From contig CADAXR010000006.1 of the NCBI GenBank assembly GCA_902791945.1, forward strand, positions 1 to 54,046: a stretch of DNA of 54,046 nucleotides. Reading direction: 5' to 3'. A program made the translations under genes and the position numbers. The DNA comes from an uncultured Bacteroidia bacterium (GTDB lineage: Bacteria; Bacteroidota; Bacteroidia; Bacteroidales; UBA932). The notes under the pieces are model-generated. The model ran no database searches. It was not told the origin of the DNA and saw only the letters and a program-made list of their open reading frames with translations. This document shows positions 7,600 through 16,780 of this stretch, piece by piece. Each line of letters begins with the position of its first letter. The stretch's first letter is position 1.

Positions 7600-9179
7600 T
7601 GCACTTTTTCCATGATAGAGACGAACGACAGTACTTTGCGCTGCCGCCCGTCGGAAGGGTTATTCTGCAGGGTCCCTTCTGAACCTGTCAGGAACATCGA
7701 CGAACCGCCGCCGTCAAGATTGAGAACATCCTTACATCCAAGTCCTGTCATAATCCGTGCGAGCTCATCCAATGTCAGCCCGGTACTGCCGCCGCTGTTG
7801 CGGCCATCAGCGACAAGGAGTACGACAAGACCATCAGGATTGGATCCGATTGCCGTGCGGGGCGCACGGAGGCCTGACGCATATATGTCCGACTGGAAAA
7901 GCTCGTGGTTTGACAGATACATCCCTGAGAGGGATTTCATGTAATCGAAGCAATATCTTCCGCCCTTGACCAGTACGGGACCTCCGCCGATAGCGCTATA
8001 TGGCGTCCAGTTCTGAAGGAGCGGCAGGTTATTGTCGGGATACAAGACCGGACCTCCGTCATAGACGGGAAGCGGTTCGGCATAGCATTTTTCTCCGTTT
8101 TGCCAGCCTATGGCTGGCCTGTCGGAAGCGTCGACGCCCCAGAATCCCCGAGTGACTGTATAGCCGCGGGTCCGGGTCAGCTGCGTTACATTTGATGCCT
8201 TCTTGACACCTCTGTCGCATACATAACTGTACGACATCGCAGGGGAGGCAAAATACCCTCCGTTGGTCAGTGCCAGGACCCGTCCTTCTCCGGACAGGGT
8301 CTCACGGATATAAGTACCCGGCTCAATGAGGGTCTGTGAAATAGTGGTGCGGATTTCGACCGTCCCTTTGGACAGATCCGCCATGACACACCAGAGATTG
8401 ACATGGTGGCCCAAAATGTCGGTTGAGGTCTTCTTCAACGCTACGCCCTGGGGGAGCGATCCGGCCGGAATGTCTTCCCAGGTAAGCGTTACCGGCACCG
8501 GACTCGCACTCAGGCGGGCTGTCCCGGCGTTTCCGGAAATCCTTCCGGCTGAATTCTCAGCCCAGGGGAGGAAACGGTACGTCACATTTTCCTCCAGGTC
8601 TTCGGAGAGCAGATAGGCAATATCTCCGGCGGAGAGACTTTCTGCATAGGAGATATCACGGGAATCAGTTCCGTCGTCACGGCTCCTGGTAACCCCGAAC
8701 GTGACAGGATCACCTCCGTCGGAGAGGACTTTGAGGCCAAGAGCGGCCATATGCCACGATGCCTCCACGGGGAGAAATGAAACTTCCGGCGGTGCTATTT
8801 CCGTGAAAGAGACAGACGAGGCCGGAGACCTGTCCGTGTGCCAATAAGACTGAACGGTATAATCGGTTCGCCCCGGATGGAAATCCGTGTCTGTCCAGGA
8901 TGTTGTATTCGCCGGCAGGAAAAATTCGGTGGATTTGCCGTCGCTCCGGTTCTTTTTCCCCACCATATAGCCTTCCTCCCGGTTGCTGAGGTCCTCCCAT
9001 TGAAGGAGAATACCATCTTCCGTCTTCTGTGCGGTAAGGCCGCCCGGCGCGGCCAGGACCCGCTCGGCAGGAGGCACAGGCCCGTCAGTGCCGGATTGGC
9101 TTCCCTGCGCGGTTTTCTCTCCGGTACATGAGACGCAAGAGAGCATACAAAACAGGATTATTGTCATTTTCCTTCTCAT
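7596..9179 (-). CDS. Phosphodiester glycosidase, NAGPA/DUF2233 type, with two FN3-like domains, lipoprotein
   Basis: 527 residues. Lipobox near residue 18 (LSCVSC). Two fibronectin-III-like domains (about 44-130 and 135-230) precede the catalytic domain (about 245-527). The domain shows the family landmarks NGGYF (about residue 310), PRTAIG (about 440) and LNLDGGGSSMFL (about 490). The family includes human N-acetylglucosamine-1-phosphodiester alpha-N-acetylglucosaminidase, which removes GlcNAc from GlcNAc-P-mannose; bacterial members cleave sugar-1-phosphate diesters or related bonds. Next to GH92 enzymes, a phosphomannan or phosphorylated N-glycan substrate is reasonable. It overlaps the GH92 gene upstream and the oxidoreductase gene downstream by four bases each. 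A second, more divergent member of this family is encoded in the right PUL at 28993-31428. Confidence 0.85.
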   Translation of the reverse strand: MRRKMTIILFCMLSCVSCTGEKTAQGSQSGTDGPVPPAERVLAAPGGLTAQKTEDGILLQWEDLSNREEGYMVGKKNRSDGKSTEFFLPANTTSWTDTDFHPGRTDYTVQSYWHTDRSPASSVSFTEIAPPEVSFLPVEASWHMAALGLKVLSDGGDPVTFGVTRSRDDGTDSRDISYAESLSAGDIAYLLSEDLEENVTYRFLPWAENSAGRISGNAGTARLSASPVPVTLTWEDIPAGSLPQGVALKKTSTDILGHHVNLWCVMADLSKGTVEIRTTISQTLIEPGTYIRETLSGEGRVLALTNGGYFASPAMSYSYVCDRGVKKASNVTQLTRTRGYTVTRGFWGVDASDRPAIGWQNGEKCYAEPLPVYDGGPVLYPDNNLPLLQNWTPYSAIGGGPVLVKGGRYCFDYMKSLSGMYLSNHELFQSDIYASGLRAPRTAIGSNPDGLVVLLVADGRNSGGSTGLTLDELARIMTGLGCKDVLNLDGGGSSMFLTGSEGTLQNNPSDGRQRKVLSFVSIMEKVQ

Positions 9180-11278
9180 AGACCCATTCTGAATTCCAGG
9201 ACACCACCTTTGGTGATATCCTCGTAGGTGATATAGGGCAGGTCGTATGGCTTGCCGTTTAGCCGTACTTCACGGATATAACTATTGTCCTGAAGCCCCT
9301 TTGCAAGGATTGTGAATGTGTTTCCGCCCACGCGGACAACCGCCTTCCGGAACGCCGGAACGCCGAACCAGAAGCGGGGCCTCGCCGGCTCCGTCTGGTA
9401 GAATCCAAGCGTTGTGAGTATATACCAGGCACTCATTTGCCCGACATCTTCATTCCCGGCAAGGCCGTCCGGACGGTCCGTGTACATTTCCCGACGGACC
9501 TTCCGGAGCAGGTCTGCCGCCTTGTCGTGTTCTCCCAGCATGCTGTATAGGTAGATGGTGTGATGGCCGGGTTCATTGCCGTGGGCGTACTGCCCGACAA
9601 GTCCGGAAATGTCCATGGAGGCATTGTCTCCTTCCACGACGGAAGACGCCGTAAACAGGCTGTCCAACTTCCCAAGCATGGCTTCGCGGGAACCAAACAG
9701 ACTGCACAGCCCGTCCGTGTCGTGCGGAACCAGCCACAGATACTGCCAGGGTGTACCCTCCACATAGTCACTCTCAAAGTGGTCTGACTCGCAGGGATTG
9801 AATGGCCCGGAGAATGTTCCGTCCGTCTTCAATCCCCTGAGAAAATGCGTTTCCGGATCCCAGAAATGCCTCCAGGATTGGCTGCGGGCACGATAATGAA
9901 CCGCTATTGAATCCGCTCCAAGGAAGCTTGCCGCCTCCGCCAGGGCTGCATCGGCAATAGCGTATTCCAGATCAGTGGCCACAGACCAGTTGTACAAGTC
10001 GGACGGGATGAATCCGTATTGCATGCGAAGGTCCTGACCACGGTCGGGCCGGTCGGCCGTAGCCGTCATGGCATTTAGCAGCATGTCCTTGTCCAGACCG
10101 CCTGTAAAGCCTTTCACAATATTGTCTGCGAAGACGATGAGTCCCGGATTGCCGATCATGCAATCCGTCTCATTACCCATCAGATGCCAGACTGGAAGGT
10201 CTCCCTGGCGCTGATAGATCCTATAGAAAGTCCGGGTGAAGTCATCCATCCTCTCCTGATGGATAAGGGTTGCGAGCGGCATGGCCGCCCGGTAGGTGTC
10301 CCAGAGAGAGAAGGTCGAGTATTCCGTTTCGTCCGCATCCACATCGGAGAACAGACTCGGCGCGACCATCGTATGGTAAAGCGCGGTATAGAAAACCGTT
10401 TTTTGGACGGGGTCGTCGGTTGAAATGGCAATTTTGCCGAGTTCCCGGTTCCAGGCGTTGAGAGCGGCAAGTTGAACGGCTTCGAAATCCCATCCGGGCA
10501 ACTCGGCCTGCATAGCCTTTTCCGCACCCTCCATGCTTACCGGCGACAGGGCCACCTTTAGCAGCACCTGTTCCCCTTCCGTCGTGTGAAATCCGAACCT
10601 GGCATAGTGCGCGGGCGTATCTTCGATGTGCCTGAAAGGCTTTGAGAACACGGCGTAGAAGTATTGCTTCTGATCCTTGGCCCAACCGGAGGAAAAGCGC
10701 CATCCACGAATGGAGACGCTGTCAGTAACTTCAATATGCGAGTCTGTCACCTTGTCCCAGCATCCGCCGTTTTCCAAGTCAAAGACCAGTGCGGCGTCTT
10801 CCGAGGCAGGGAAAGTGTATCGGTGGAAGCCCACGCGGGATGTGGCGGTGAGCTCTGCCGTAATGCCATACCGGAGAAGCGGAATACTGTAGTAGCCCGG
10901 CCGTGCTATTTCGCGGGAGAGGTCACCGTAAGACCATAGGCCACTCCACGGATCATCTTCCGTTCCGCGCGCATAGACGACATCTCCCGTGACCGGCATG
11001 ACGGTCACGTCAAAAAGGTCTCCGATACCTGTGCCACTCAGATGAGTATGGCTGAATCCGATGATGGTGCTGTCGCCCGCGTGATAGCCGGAGCACCAGT
11101 CCCAGGACTGCGGGATACTGGTCGGACCAAGTTGTACCATTCCGAACGGAACATTGGCTCCCATAAAAACGTGTCCGTGGCCACCGGTTCCGATATGCGG
11201 ATCGACAAAAACCGTGTAATCAGTCTCCGGGGCACAGCAAACGGCCATAAGGAGTGGCAGCAGGATCGTTTTTCTCAT
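9176..11278 (-). CDS. GH92 alpha-mannosidase, canonical, lipoprotein
   Basis: 700 residues. A short signal (LLMAVCCAPE) leads into the full N-terminal GH92 signature DPHIGTGGHGHVFMGANVPF (about 25-44). Later landmarks are GFSHTHLSGTG, SLWDTYRA, NETDCMIGNPG, DYVEGTPWQYLW and, near residue 610, GNEDVGQMSAWY, which carries acidic residues associated with Ca binding and catalysis in the family. All parts are present and length is normal, so I expect an active exo-alpha-mannosidase at the cell surface or in the periplasm. It overlaps both neighbours by four bases (GHL10 gene upstream, phosphodiester glycosidase downstream). Confidence 0.92.
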   Translation of the reverse strand: MRKTILLPLLMAVCCAPETDYTVFVDPHIGTGGHGHVFMGANVPFGMVQLGPTSIPQSWDWCSGYHAGDSTIIGFSHTHLSGTGIGDLFDVTVMPVTGDVVYARGTEDDPWSGLWSYGDLSREIARPGYYSIPLLRYGITAELTATSRVGFHRYTFPASEDAALVFDLENGGCWDKVTDSHIEVTDSVSIRGWRFSSGWAKDQKQYFYAVFSKPFRHIEDTPAHYARFGFHTTEGEQVLLKVALSPVSMEGAEKAMQAELPGWDFEAVQLAALNAWNRELGKIAISTDDPVQKTVFYTALYHTMVAPSLFSDVDADETEYSTFSLWDTYRAAMPLATLIHQERMDDFTRTFYRIYQRQGDLPVWHLMGNETDCMIGNPGLIVFADNIVKGFTGGLDKDMLLNAMTATADRPDRGQDLRMQYGFIPSDLYNWSVATDLEYAIADAALAEAASFLGADSIAVHYRARSQSWRHFWDPETHFLRGLKTDGTFSGPFNPCESDHFESDYVEGTPWQYLWLVPHDTDGLCSLFGSREAMLGKLDSLFTASSVVEGDNASMDISGLVGQYAHGNEPGHHTIYLYSMLGEHDKAADLLRKVRREMYTDRPDGLAGNEDVGQMSAWYILTTLGFYQTEPARPRFWFGVPAFRKAVVRVGGNTFTILAKGLQDNSYIREVRLNGKPYDLPYITYEDITKGGVLEFRMGL

Positions 11279-12960
11279 AGGTCGGGAAAAGGAATGGGAT
11301 AACTGTAATAGGCCTTGAATATTTCCTGGACTTCAGGGATTTTCAGTCCGTCGAACCAGAACTGCGATTCGCCGAAGGTACCGATCTGCCGGTTGTACTG
11401 GAGTTGGGCGGCGATTTTATCCACGGGAAGGATGGCGTCGCCATTCTTTAGGATCATCGCAGGGTTGAAGAGGGGAGCCGTTGTCTTTTCCCTTACGGTT
11501 GCCAGGGTGGCAGAAGCATCCTGTTCATAATTGCTGATCACATAGCACTGGACCGTCAGCAGGTCGACGCTGCCGTCGGCAATCCAGCCCGGCCAGTCCT
11601 GCATCAGGACATTTTCGCACCAGGGATACTTGTTGGGTGCAAAGCAGACGATAAGTGAAGGCTTGATCGCCTTCAGTTCCGTGTGCATTTTGGCCGCGAA
11701 TCCATTCAGGACATCCAGTCGCCAGCGGACCCAGTCGGCATTGTTATAATCGGCCGGAGCCGCTTTCCCGGTGGCCGCCAGATAACGCGCTTTGGTCGTC
11801 TCGTCATAGCCGGAATTGCGCGGCATCGCCGGCAGGCGGTCGTCGCCCTGGATGCCATCCACATCGGGATAGCGGGTCACGGCCTCTTTCATGAGGTCCA
11901 ACATGAATTTCTGGACCTCCGGATCGTAGCCGTTAAGATAATAGTCCGTATCGTTGTAATGGCAGGCGGAGCCGTTATCCCGAATCCCAATCCAGGAAGG
12001 ATGCTTCGCCAGGACGGGATCGCTATTGTTTACTTTCCCGATACCATGCATGAATCCATATTCGAACCAGAGAATCACTTTGATGCCTCTGGCGTGGGCC
12101 TCCTCGATGATATCGTGGACAGCATCACCCGATCCACCGGTGTAGGAGGCGTACATGTTGCCGGCCGCCATGGTCGGCCAAGTGCTGTTTTCCTTTAGCA
12201 CATCGCTGTTCCAGGCCGTCTTGGAGGCCGCCCAGGCACAGACAAACAGGCAGTTGAAGTTGAGAGAAGCGAGTAGGTCCAAAGACTTGCGGACTTCACT
12301 GTAGGAGAAGAATGAACCCGTATGGGAGGGGGAGGGAAGATAGACGCCGCGGACACCTGTATCTTTCGGGTACAGGGATGCTTCCAGTGTGATTTTCCTG
12401 GTGGTTTCTCCGTCTGCGGCAATAACGCTCACTTCGCGGGGGGACGAAAGGTCAATATCCGAGATGGACGGGGAGAAACGGAGCGCCTCCTGAGTGTCAG
12501 CCTCGAAGGAAAGATGATGGAGATCTGCTCCGAAAGGAAGGCGGAAAGACAGTTTGTCTCCCGCTGGCCATGCTTTTACCAGATACCGCATTTCGCGCAT
12601 CGAGGAAAAGGCTGTCGAAGAGGAAGCCCTGACGGATACGGTTACGGCATACCGAATTGCGTTGCCCTTCACATCGGAGAGATAAATGGCCTTCAGCGTA
12701 GCCAGGTCGGTCGTTTCGCCGCTTGCCGGGACGGATGTAATTCCCTTGTCCAGCTGGATATCTACCACACTCTTTCCGGCTTTGCTTCCAAACGGAAGAA
12801 CGATGCTCACGGTACGGGCGTCATTGTCTATTTGGACGGAAGCTTCCGGCCACGCGGCAAAGGCAATGCTCCGGATGGCCCACTGCGTTTCCGTCTCAAC
12901 CGGTTTGACGGATGAGCACGCGGAGAGAAGGCAAACAAGACAAAGGAACAGTCTGGTCAT
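11275..12960 (-). CDS. GHL10-type glycoside hydrolase-like lipoprotein (PF02638 family)
   Basis: About 561 residues starting at MTRLFLCLVCLLSACSS; the frame continues upstream only to a TTG. After the lipobox is an Ig-like N-terminal domain (about 25-190) resembling those of the two lipoproteins upstream. Then comes a TIM-barrel region of the GHL10 type: GVRGVYLPSPSHTGSFFSYS, NFNCLFVCAW, GIKVILWFEYGFMHG, DVDGIQGDD (about 365-375) and LLTVQCYV. GHL10 proteins are predicted glycosidases of unknown specificity. It is separated from the gene at 13020 by a strong terminator hairpin, so it starts the enzyme part of the left PUL. It overlaps the next gene by four bases. A TATATTTG box sits three bases before the ATG without a convincing -33 element. 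Confidence 0.8.
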   Translation of the reverse strand: MTRLFLCLVCLLSACSSVKPVETETQWAIRSIAFAAWPEASVQIDNDARTVSIVLPFGSKAGKSVVDIQLDKGITSVPASGETTDLATLKAIYLSDVKGNAIRYAVTVSVRASSSTAFSSMREMRYLVKAWPAGDKLSFRLPFGADLHHLSFEADTQEALRFSPSISDIDLSSPREVSVIAADGETTRKITLEASLYPKDTGVRGVYLPSPSHTGSFFSYSEVRKSLDLLASLNFNCLFVCAWAASKTAWNSDVLKENSTWPTMAAGNMYASYTGGSGDAVHDIIEEAHARGIKVILWFEYGFMHGIGKVNNSDPVLAKHPSWIGIRDNGSACHYNDTDYYLNGYDPEVQKFMLDLMKEAVTRYPDVDGIQGDDRLPAMPRNSGYDETTKARYLAATGKAAPADYNNADWVRWRLDVLNGFAAKMHTELKAIKPSLIVCFAPNKYPWCENVLMQDWPGWIADGSVDLLTVQCYVISNYEQDASATLATVREKTTAPLFNPAMILKNGDAILPVDKIAAQLQYNRQIGTFGESQFWFDGLKIPEVQEIFKAYYSYPIPFPDL

Positions 12961-12979
12961 ACGCAAATATAAAGAAAAA

Positions 12980-13006
12980 GGGATGGCGGACCCGGTCCGC
13001 CATCCC
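12980..13006 (-). terminator. Strong hairpin terminator/attenuator inside the left PUL
   Basis: A perfect 12-base stem (12980-12991 with 12995-13006) with a 3-base loop. On the minus strand it is followed by CCCTTTTTCTTT, the layout of a rho-independent terminator. It lies 14 bases after the stop of the gene at 13020 and about 20 bases before the ATG of the GHL10 gene, so it probably reduces expression of the enzymes relative to SusC/SusD. Confidence 0.85.
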
Positions 13007-13019
13007 AGTGGAAAAAGAA

Positions 13020-14642
13020 TTATTCGATGGTGAATACGGCCAGGCCGGCGCCGGGCACATAGGCGGAAATATAAATCTTGCCGTCGATGGTGCGGAGGAT
13101 GCTGTTGCCCAGTCCATTTCCGTTCTTTTCAGCCGTGATGTCGTTCTCGACAGGGTCGCCGAGACCGAACATCCAGGTTGCGCCAGGGGTTTCCAAAGAG
13201 GCCTTGAGCGTCTCACCGTTGAGTTCGGTGATGCGTAACTGGCCGTCCTGGTACGAGTTGCGGAGCACGACGTAGGACATATACTCCTGTTCGTTGAAGG
13301 TAAAGAAGCGGATACCGTGGAGCGGATTGGCAAAGTAGGCGCCGGGAAGCTCCAGCTGGGTGGTCGCCGTGGCGCCGTCGACCGTGAAGAGACGTGATTT
13401 TGCCCCGGGACCTCCGCCGATATACTGCGTATCGTCATACTTGTAAATAGCGCTCCAGTTGCCCTGCTTGGCATCATAGCTCACCTTGGTAGCTGTCGTG
13501 CTGATAACTCCATCGGTTACAGTGAATACATAGGCGGCCTGCTGCGAAGTAAAGTCGTGGAACCAGATCTTACCGTTTTTCCAAGTGCCTTCTACTGACA
13601 TCTGGTCGCCGATGCGGGCGGCTTCAGGGAGATGATAGGACAGGACTTTTGTCGGTGTGCCATCCACGGAATCCCACTTCCAAATCACGAATTCGCTGGC
13701 CGTGGAATTGACCATATTGCTAAGAAGGGTAACATAACCGCCATTGCCGTTTTCCATGGAAGCAAGGGCGCAGGAGCCGAACACGCCACCGGCAGCATAT
13801 TCGCCCATATCCATAGCTTTGGTATTGGACGGGTCTGTGATGGAAACGGCAAAGAGGGTCTTGTTGGTTTTGGCAAGATAGATATATTTATCATCCATTG
13901 TCATCGTACGCATATTCTGATCGCTGGCAGGAATGACAGCGGACCACCAGGCGTCGGCATCGGCGGTAACCGGTTTGACATAACGGCCCCACAGGCGATT
14001 GACCTTGTTGATGCCGGTGGTGACTACCTTGACGGTCTCTTCGGCTTTGACTTCGTCACAGACAAGCGTGAATTTCACGCCGTTGAGCTTGTCGCTGAAG
14101 TCGATGGCATTGGGCGCCTCTTCGCTTGCGGACTCGATAACCTCGTCACCAACCTTCACGACAGTGTTGGCGGGCGAGACTACGAACGAGACGGAGACTT
14201 TGGTCAGGTCGGCAGAGCCTTTGAGCTTGGCGATACCGCTTGCCACATCGACGCCGTTCAGTTTAATGGAAACAAAGTGAGGCTGCGGAGCTGCTGCTGC
14301 GGCCGTGATCACATACTCGGCCTTTGCCTTGCCCTGGGTCAGCTCAACTTTCTGGGATGCGCCTTCGGCAGCATAGTTGAAGGTTGAGGAGGCGGGGTTC
14401 GCCGTGACGTCGTCAGGGAGACCGACGAATTCAACCTGGAGGGCGGCGAGTTCGGCCTTGTCAAGATAATCCACTTCGATGTAGATTGTCCTGGCGCCAT
14501 TGTCAACCTGGACAAGATAGTCTTGGCTCAGGTTGTTGACCTTGACATTTTCATTGGTAAGGACGTACGCAAGTTTCGCGGCATCCTTCTCGCATGCTGC
14601 CAGTGTCAGCAGCATCAGCAAGGGAAATAGAAATTTTTTCAT
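13020..14642 (-). CDS. Surface lipoprotein, DUF4623-like beta-propeller with Ig-like N-terminus (probable glycan-binding protein)
   Basis: 540 residues with lipobox LLTLAAC (Cys about 17). Residues 25-115 and about 125-210 form two Ig-like domains of the DUF5018 kind (LVQVDNGARTIYIEV; AKAEYVITAAAAA). From about 220 on, NRLWGRYVKP starts a domain rich in short beta strands with repeated aromatic turns (KYIYLAKTN, KIWFHDF, KIYISAY), which I read as a propeller of the DUF4623 type. Its place after SusD is the usual slot for surface glycan-binding proteins in a PUL. No catalytic motif was seen. It lies 33 bases after the small lipoprotein gene and is followed by the terminator at 12980. The exact DUF number is from memory and should be taken as approximate. 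Confidence 0.65.
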   Translation of the reverse strand: MKKFLFPLLMLLTLAACEKDAAKLAYVLTNENVKVNNLSQDYLVQVDNGARTIYIEVDYLDKAELAALQVEFVGLPDDVTANPASSTFNYAAEGASQKVELTQGKAKAEYVITAAAAAPQPHFVSIKLNGVDVASGIAKLKGSADLTKVSVSFVVSPANTVVKVGDEVIESASEEAPNAIDFSDKLNGVKFTLVCDEVKAEETVKVVTTGINKVNRLWGRYVKPVTADADAWWSAVIPASDQNMRTMTMDDKYIYLAKTNKTLFAVSITDPSNTKAMDMGEYAAGGVFGSCALASMENGNGGYVTLLSNMVNSTASEFVIWKWDSVDGTPTKVLSYHLPEAARIGDQMSVEGTWKNGKIWFHDFTSQQAAYVFTVTDGVISTTATKVSYDAKQGNWSAIYKYDDTQYIGGGPGAKSRLFTVDGATATTQLELPGAYFANPLHGIRFFTFNEQEYMSYVVLRNSYQDGQLRITELNGETLKASLETPGATWMFGLGDPVENDITAEKNGNGLGNSILRTIDGKIYISAYVPGAGLAVFTIE

Positions 14643-14675
14643 AAATGTGTGTTAATTAAATGGTTGATGGTTAAA

Positions 14676-15107
14676 TTATTGCGTGTATTTGCAAGTCAAT
14701 TGGTAGGATTTGACGGTCCCGTCGGCTGCCGTAATACGGAAGTAGAGCGTCTTATTACGCAGGTCATAGAAGCCTTCGAAGCCGTGGCCGAGCGCCGTCC
14801 CGCCGGCGTCGGTCAGCTCAAGAACCGCCGTAGGTGGAATGGTCGCTTCAATGCGGCAGCGCTGGAGAGCCTCCTGGGTAAACCTTTCGTCGGTCGGGAA
14901 AACATAGCTGATGAGGCCCCTCTCCCGGTTGAAGGTGCCGGTCAGCAGGTTCAGCTCCTGCCGGACGGAAGGCTGCTCCGCATCATAATAGACAAAGCAC
15001 TTCAATCCGTTAAGGGACGTGTCATCCGATCGGGTCGGGAATTGCAGTTTCTGGCAGGAAACTGCCGGGGCAAGGAGAATCATTGCCGTCAAGATCCACT
15101 TTTTCAT
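14676..15107 (-). CDS. Small lipoprotein with a single Ig-like domain (DUF5018-like)
   Basis: 143 residues starting at MKKWILTAMILLAPAVSC, whose ATG at 15107 overlaps the SusD stop by one base; a GTG one codon upstream is possible. After the lipobox there is one beta-rich domain ending FRITAADGTVKSYQLTCKY, the same ending type as the Ig-like domains of the next two proteins. Length and position (directly after SusD) suggest a minimal accessory glycan-binding lipoprotein or a spacer unit of the SusCD complex. No enzyme motif. Confidence 0.65.
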   Translation of the reverse strand: MKKWILTAMILLAPAVSCQKLQFPTRSDDTSLNGLKCFVYYDAEQPSVRQELNLLTGTFNRERGLISYVFPTDERFTQEALQRCRIEATIPPTAVLELTDAGGTALGHGFEGFYDLRNKTLYFRITAADGTVKSYQLTCKYTQ

Positions 15108-16771
15108 CACCAGTCGCTGTTTTGCCGTGCAAGACGGTTGTTATTGATTTCTGTCTGTGGGATCGGGAACCGGTCAAAACGTTCCGGATATTTGCGGACA
15201 CCCATCTCGCAGATAATCAGTTCGGGCGTAAAAGTCCCACCTTCGGCCGGATGCCACCAGACACCGCTGTACTTTTTGCCGTCCAGTACACCGGCCGCCC
15301 GGCCAGTACGGCGAAGATCCCAGAAACGGTGACCTTCGAAGCATAGTTCGACGGCGCGCTCCTTGAGGATAACATCTAGGGCGGATTCCCACGAATCGAT
15401 CGGGGGCGTATAAACTTCTCCTCCGAAACGGGCGGTACGCAGCGCGTCAACGGTCTCCCAGGCAGTGGTATAGTCTTCTTCCCAAGCGCAGCACTCAGCA
15501 TAGATCAACTGCATCTCCGCATAGCGGAATTCAATCCATGGCTGATAGGAACCATTGACCAGGAAATCATGGTTCCCGGGATCAAGCAGTTTACGGATAT
15601 AGTAGCCTGTGACTGTATTGCCAGGTGAATTGACCGAACCATAAGGCATATATTTCATATCCACTCCACCTTCATGGCATTCCAGCATGCGACCCTTCCA
15701 TTCGGCCTGGTTGTACAGGACGCATTTCGCAAGGCGCGGGTCGCGCGAGGCCACATTGTCCGGAGTTATAAAACGTCGTGACGCATCGGATATGTCGAAG
15801 GTCGTGCCGTCCGCATTGTCGAACATATCCACGAATTCCTGGGTGGGACCGGCCAGGCCGCTGCCGAAATTGCCGTTCAGGCACACGTCTCCCGGCTGGG
15901 AATACTTGGCGTCGAATTGATGGGTCAGTATGCCGGAAGAGAATCCGTAACCCCAGATAGCTTCCTTGGAATCCAATGAGGCGAAGATGTCATCATAATC
16001 TTCTTCGTAGCCATATCCGCCTTCAGCATTGATTTCCTCCACAGCCGCCTTGGCAAGGGCGTAACGTCCGGCATATAGCATGGCACGCGCCTTCAGGGCA
16101 AGAGCGGCATAACGGTGAAGCCTTCCGCGTGAGTCTGCCCGTTCCGGCAGATGGGAAGCAGCAAATTCCACGTCATCCTGAATGAGGTCCCAGGAGTCTG
16201 ACAGGTTCGCCCGGGCATGGTCCTTCCCCTCTGCATTCATGGTCTTTATGTCCGTATAGGGGATGACGCCCAGGTCGTCCTTTTCGGAGGCGTGACAGCG
16301 CATGATCAGAAAGTAGGACCAGGCGCGGAAAAAGAGCGCCTCCGCCTTGAACCGGTCGGCCACTTCCTGAGAGAAGTTTTTCCTGTTTTCTTCCAGACCG
16401 TCCAGGAATTCATTGATCCGGCGTATCCAACCGTAACAGGTCGTCCATGCATCGAAGTAATTCTGCGTGGCGCGCTGCTGGCCGTCGACGGTCATGATCA
16501 GATTGCAGTCGCCGGTACCGGCCACGATCCCGCCGTATTTGAGGATGTCGGTCAGGCCGTCCGACATGTTGGCATTGCTGCCGCCCAGGGCGTTGGAACC
16601 AAACTGTCCGAACTGATATATTTCCTTGTAGAAATAGTTGAGGTATCTTTCGGCATTTTCCGTGTTCTTGAAGGCGTAGGCCTTGTCGTACCGGTCGGTC
16701 GGAGACAGATCCACCGAACTGCAGGCCGCGAAGGTCAGGGCCACAAAAAGAAGGTTGACAATCTTTTTCAT
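15107..16771 (-). CDS. susD-like: RagB/SusD family nutrient uptake outer membrane lipoprotein
   Basis: 554 residues. Signal MKKIVNLLFVALTFAAC with Cys about 17. Typical SusD landmarks: the early RYDKAYAFKNTENAERYLN, TPR-like helices around 90-260 (RFKAEALFFRAWSYFLI, RYAALALKARAMLYAG), EFRYAEMQLIYAECC (about 430) and the C-terminal ERAVELCFEGHRFWDLRRTG (about 485-505). SusD forms the lid of the SusC transporter and binds the oligosaccharide. It lies 9 bases after susC and overlaps the small lipoprotein gene, so SusCD and its accessory are made together. Confidence 0.93.
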   Translation of the reverse strand: MKKIVNLLFVALTFAACSSVDLSPTDRYDKAYAFKNTENAERYLNYFYKEIYQFGQFGSNALGGSNANMSDGLTDILKYGGIVAGTGDCNLIMTVDGQQRATQNYFDAWTTCYGWIRRINEFLDGLEENRKNFSQEVADRFKAEALFFRAWSYFLIMRCHASEKDDLGVIPYTDIKTMNAEGKDHARANLSDSWDLIQDDVEFAASHLPERADSRGRLHRYAALALKARAMLYAGRYALAKAAVEEINAEGGYGYEEDYDDIFASLDSKEAIWGYGFSSGILTHQFDAKYSQPGDVCLNGNFGSGLAGPTQEFVDMFDNADGTTFDISDASRRFITPDNVASRDPRLAKCVLYNQAEWKGRMLECHEGGVDMKYMPYGSVNSPGNTVTGYYIRKLLDPGNHDFLVNGSYQPWIEFRYAEMQLIYAECCAWEEDYTTAWETVDALRTARFGGEVYTPPIDSWESALDVILKERAVELCFEGHRFWDLRRTGRAAGVLDGKKYSGVWWHPAEGGTFTPELIICEMGVRKYPERFDRFPIPQTEINNNRLARQNSDW

Positions 16772-16780
16772 AGGCGTGGA

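Noticed and set aside
9433-9777. Minus-strand frame overlapping the canonical GH92 in another register
   Set aside because: The GH92 frame is intact through this part with conserved motifs.
12964-12971. TATATTTG box just before the GHL10 ATG as a full promoter
   Set aside because: No TTTG-like element 19-21 bases upstream (that spot is inside the terminator stem), so I only mention it as a possible weak or leaderless start.
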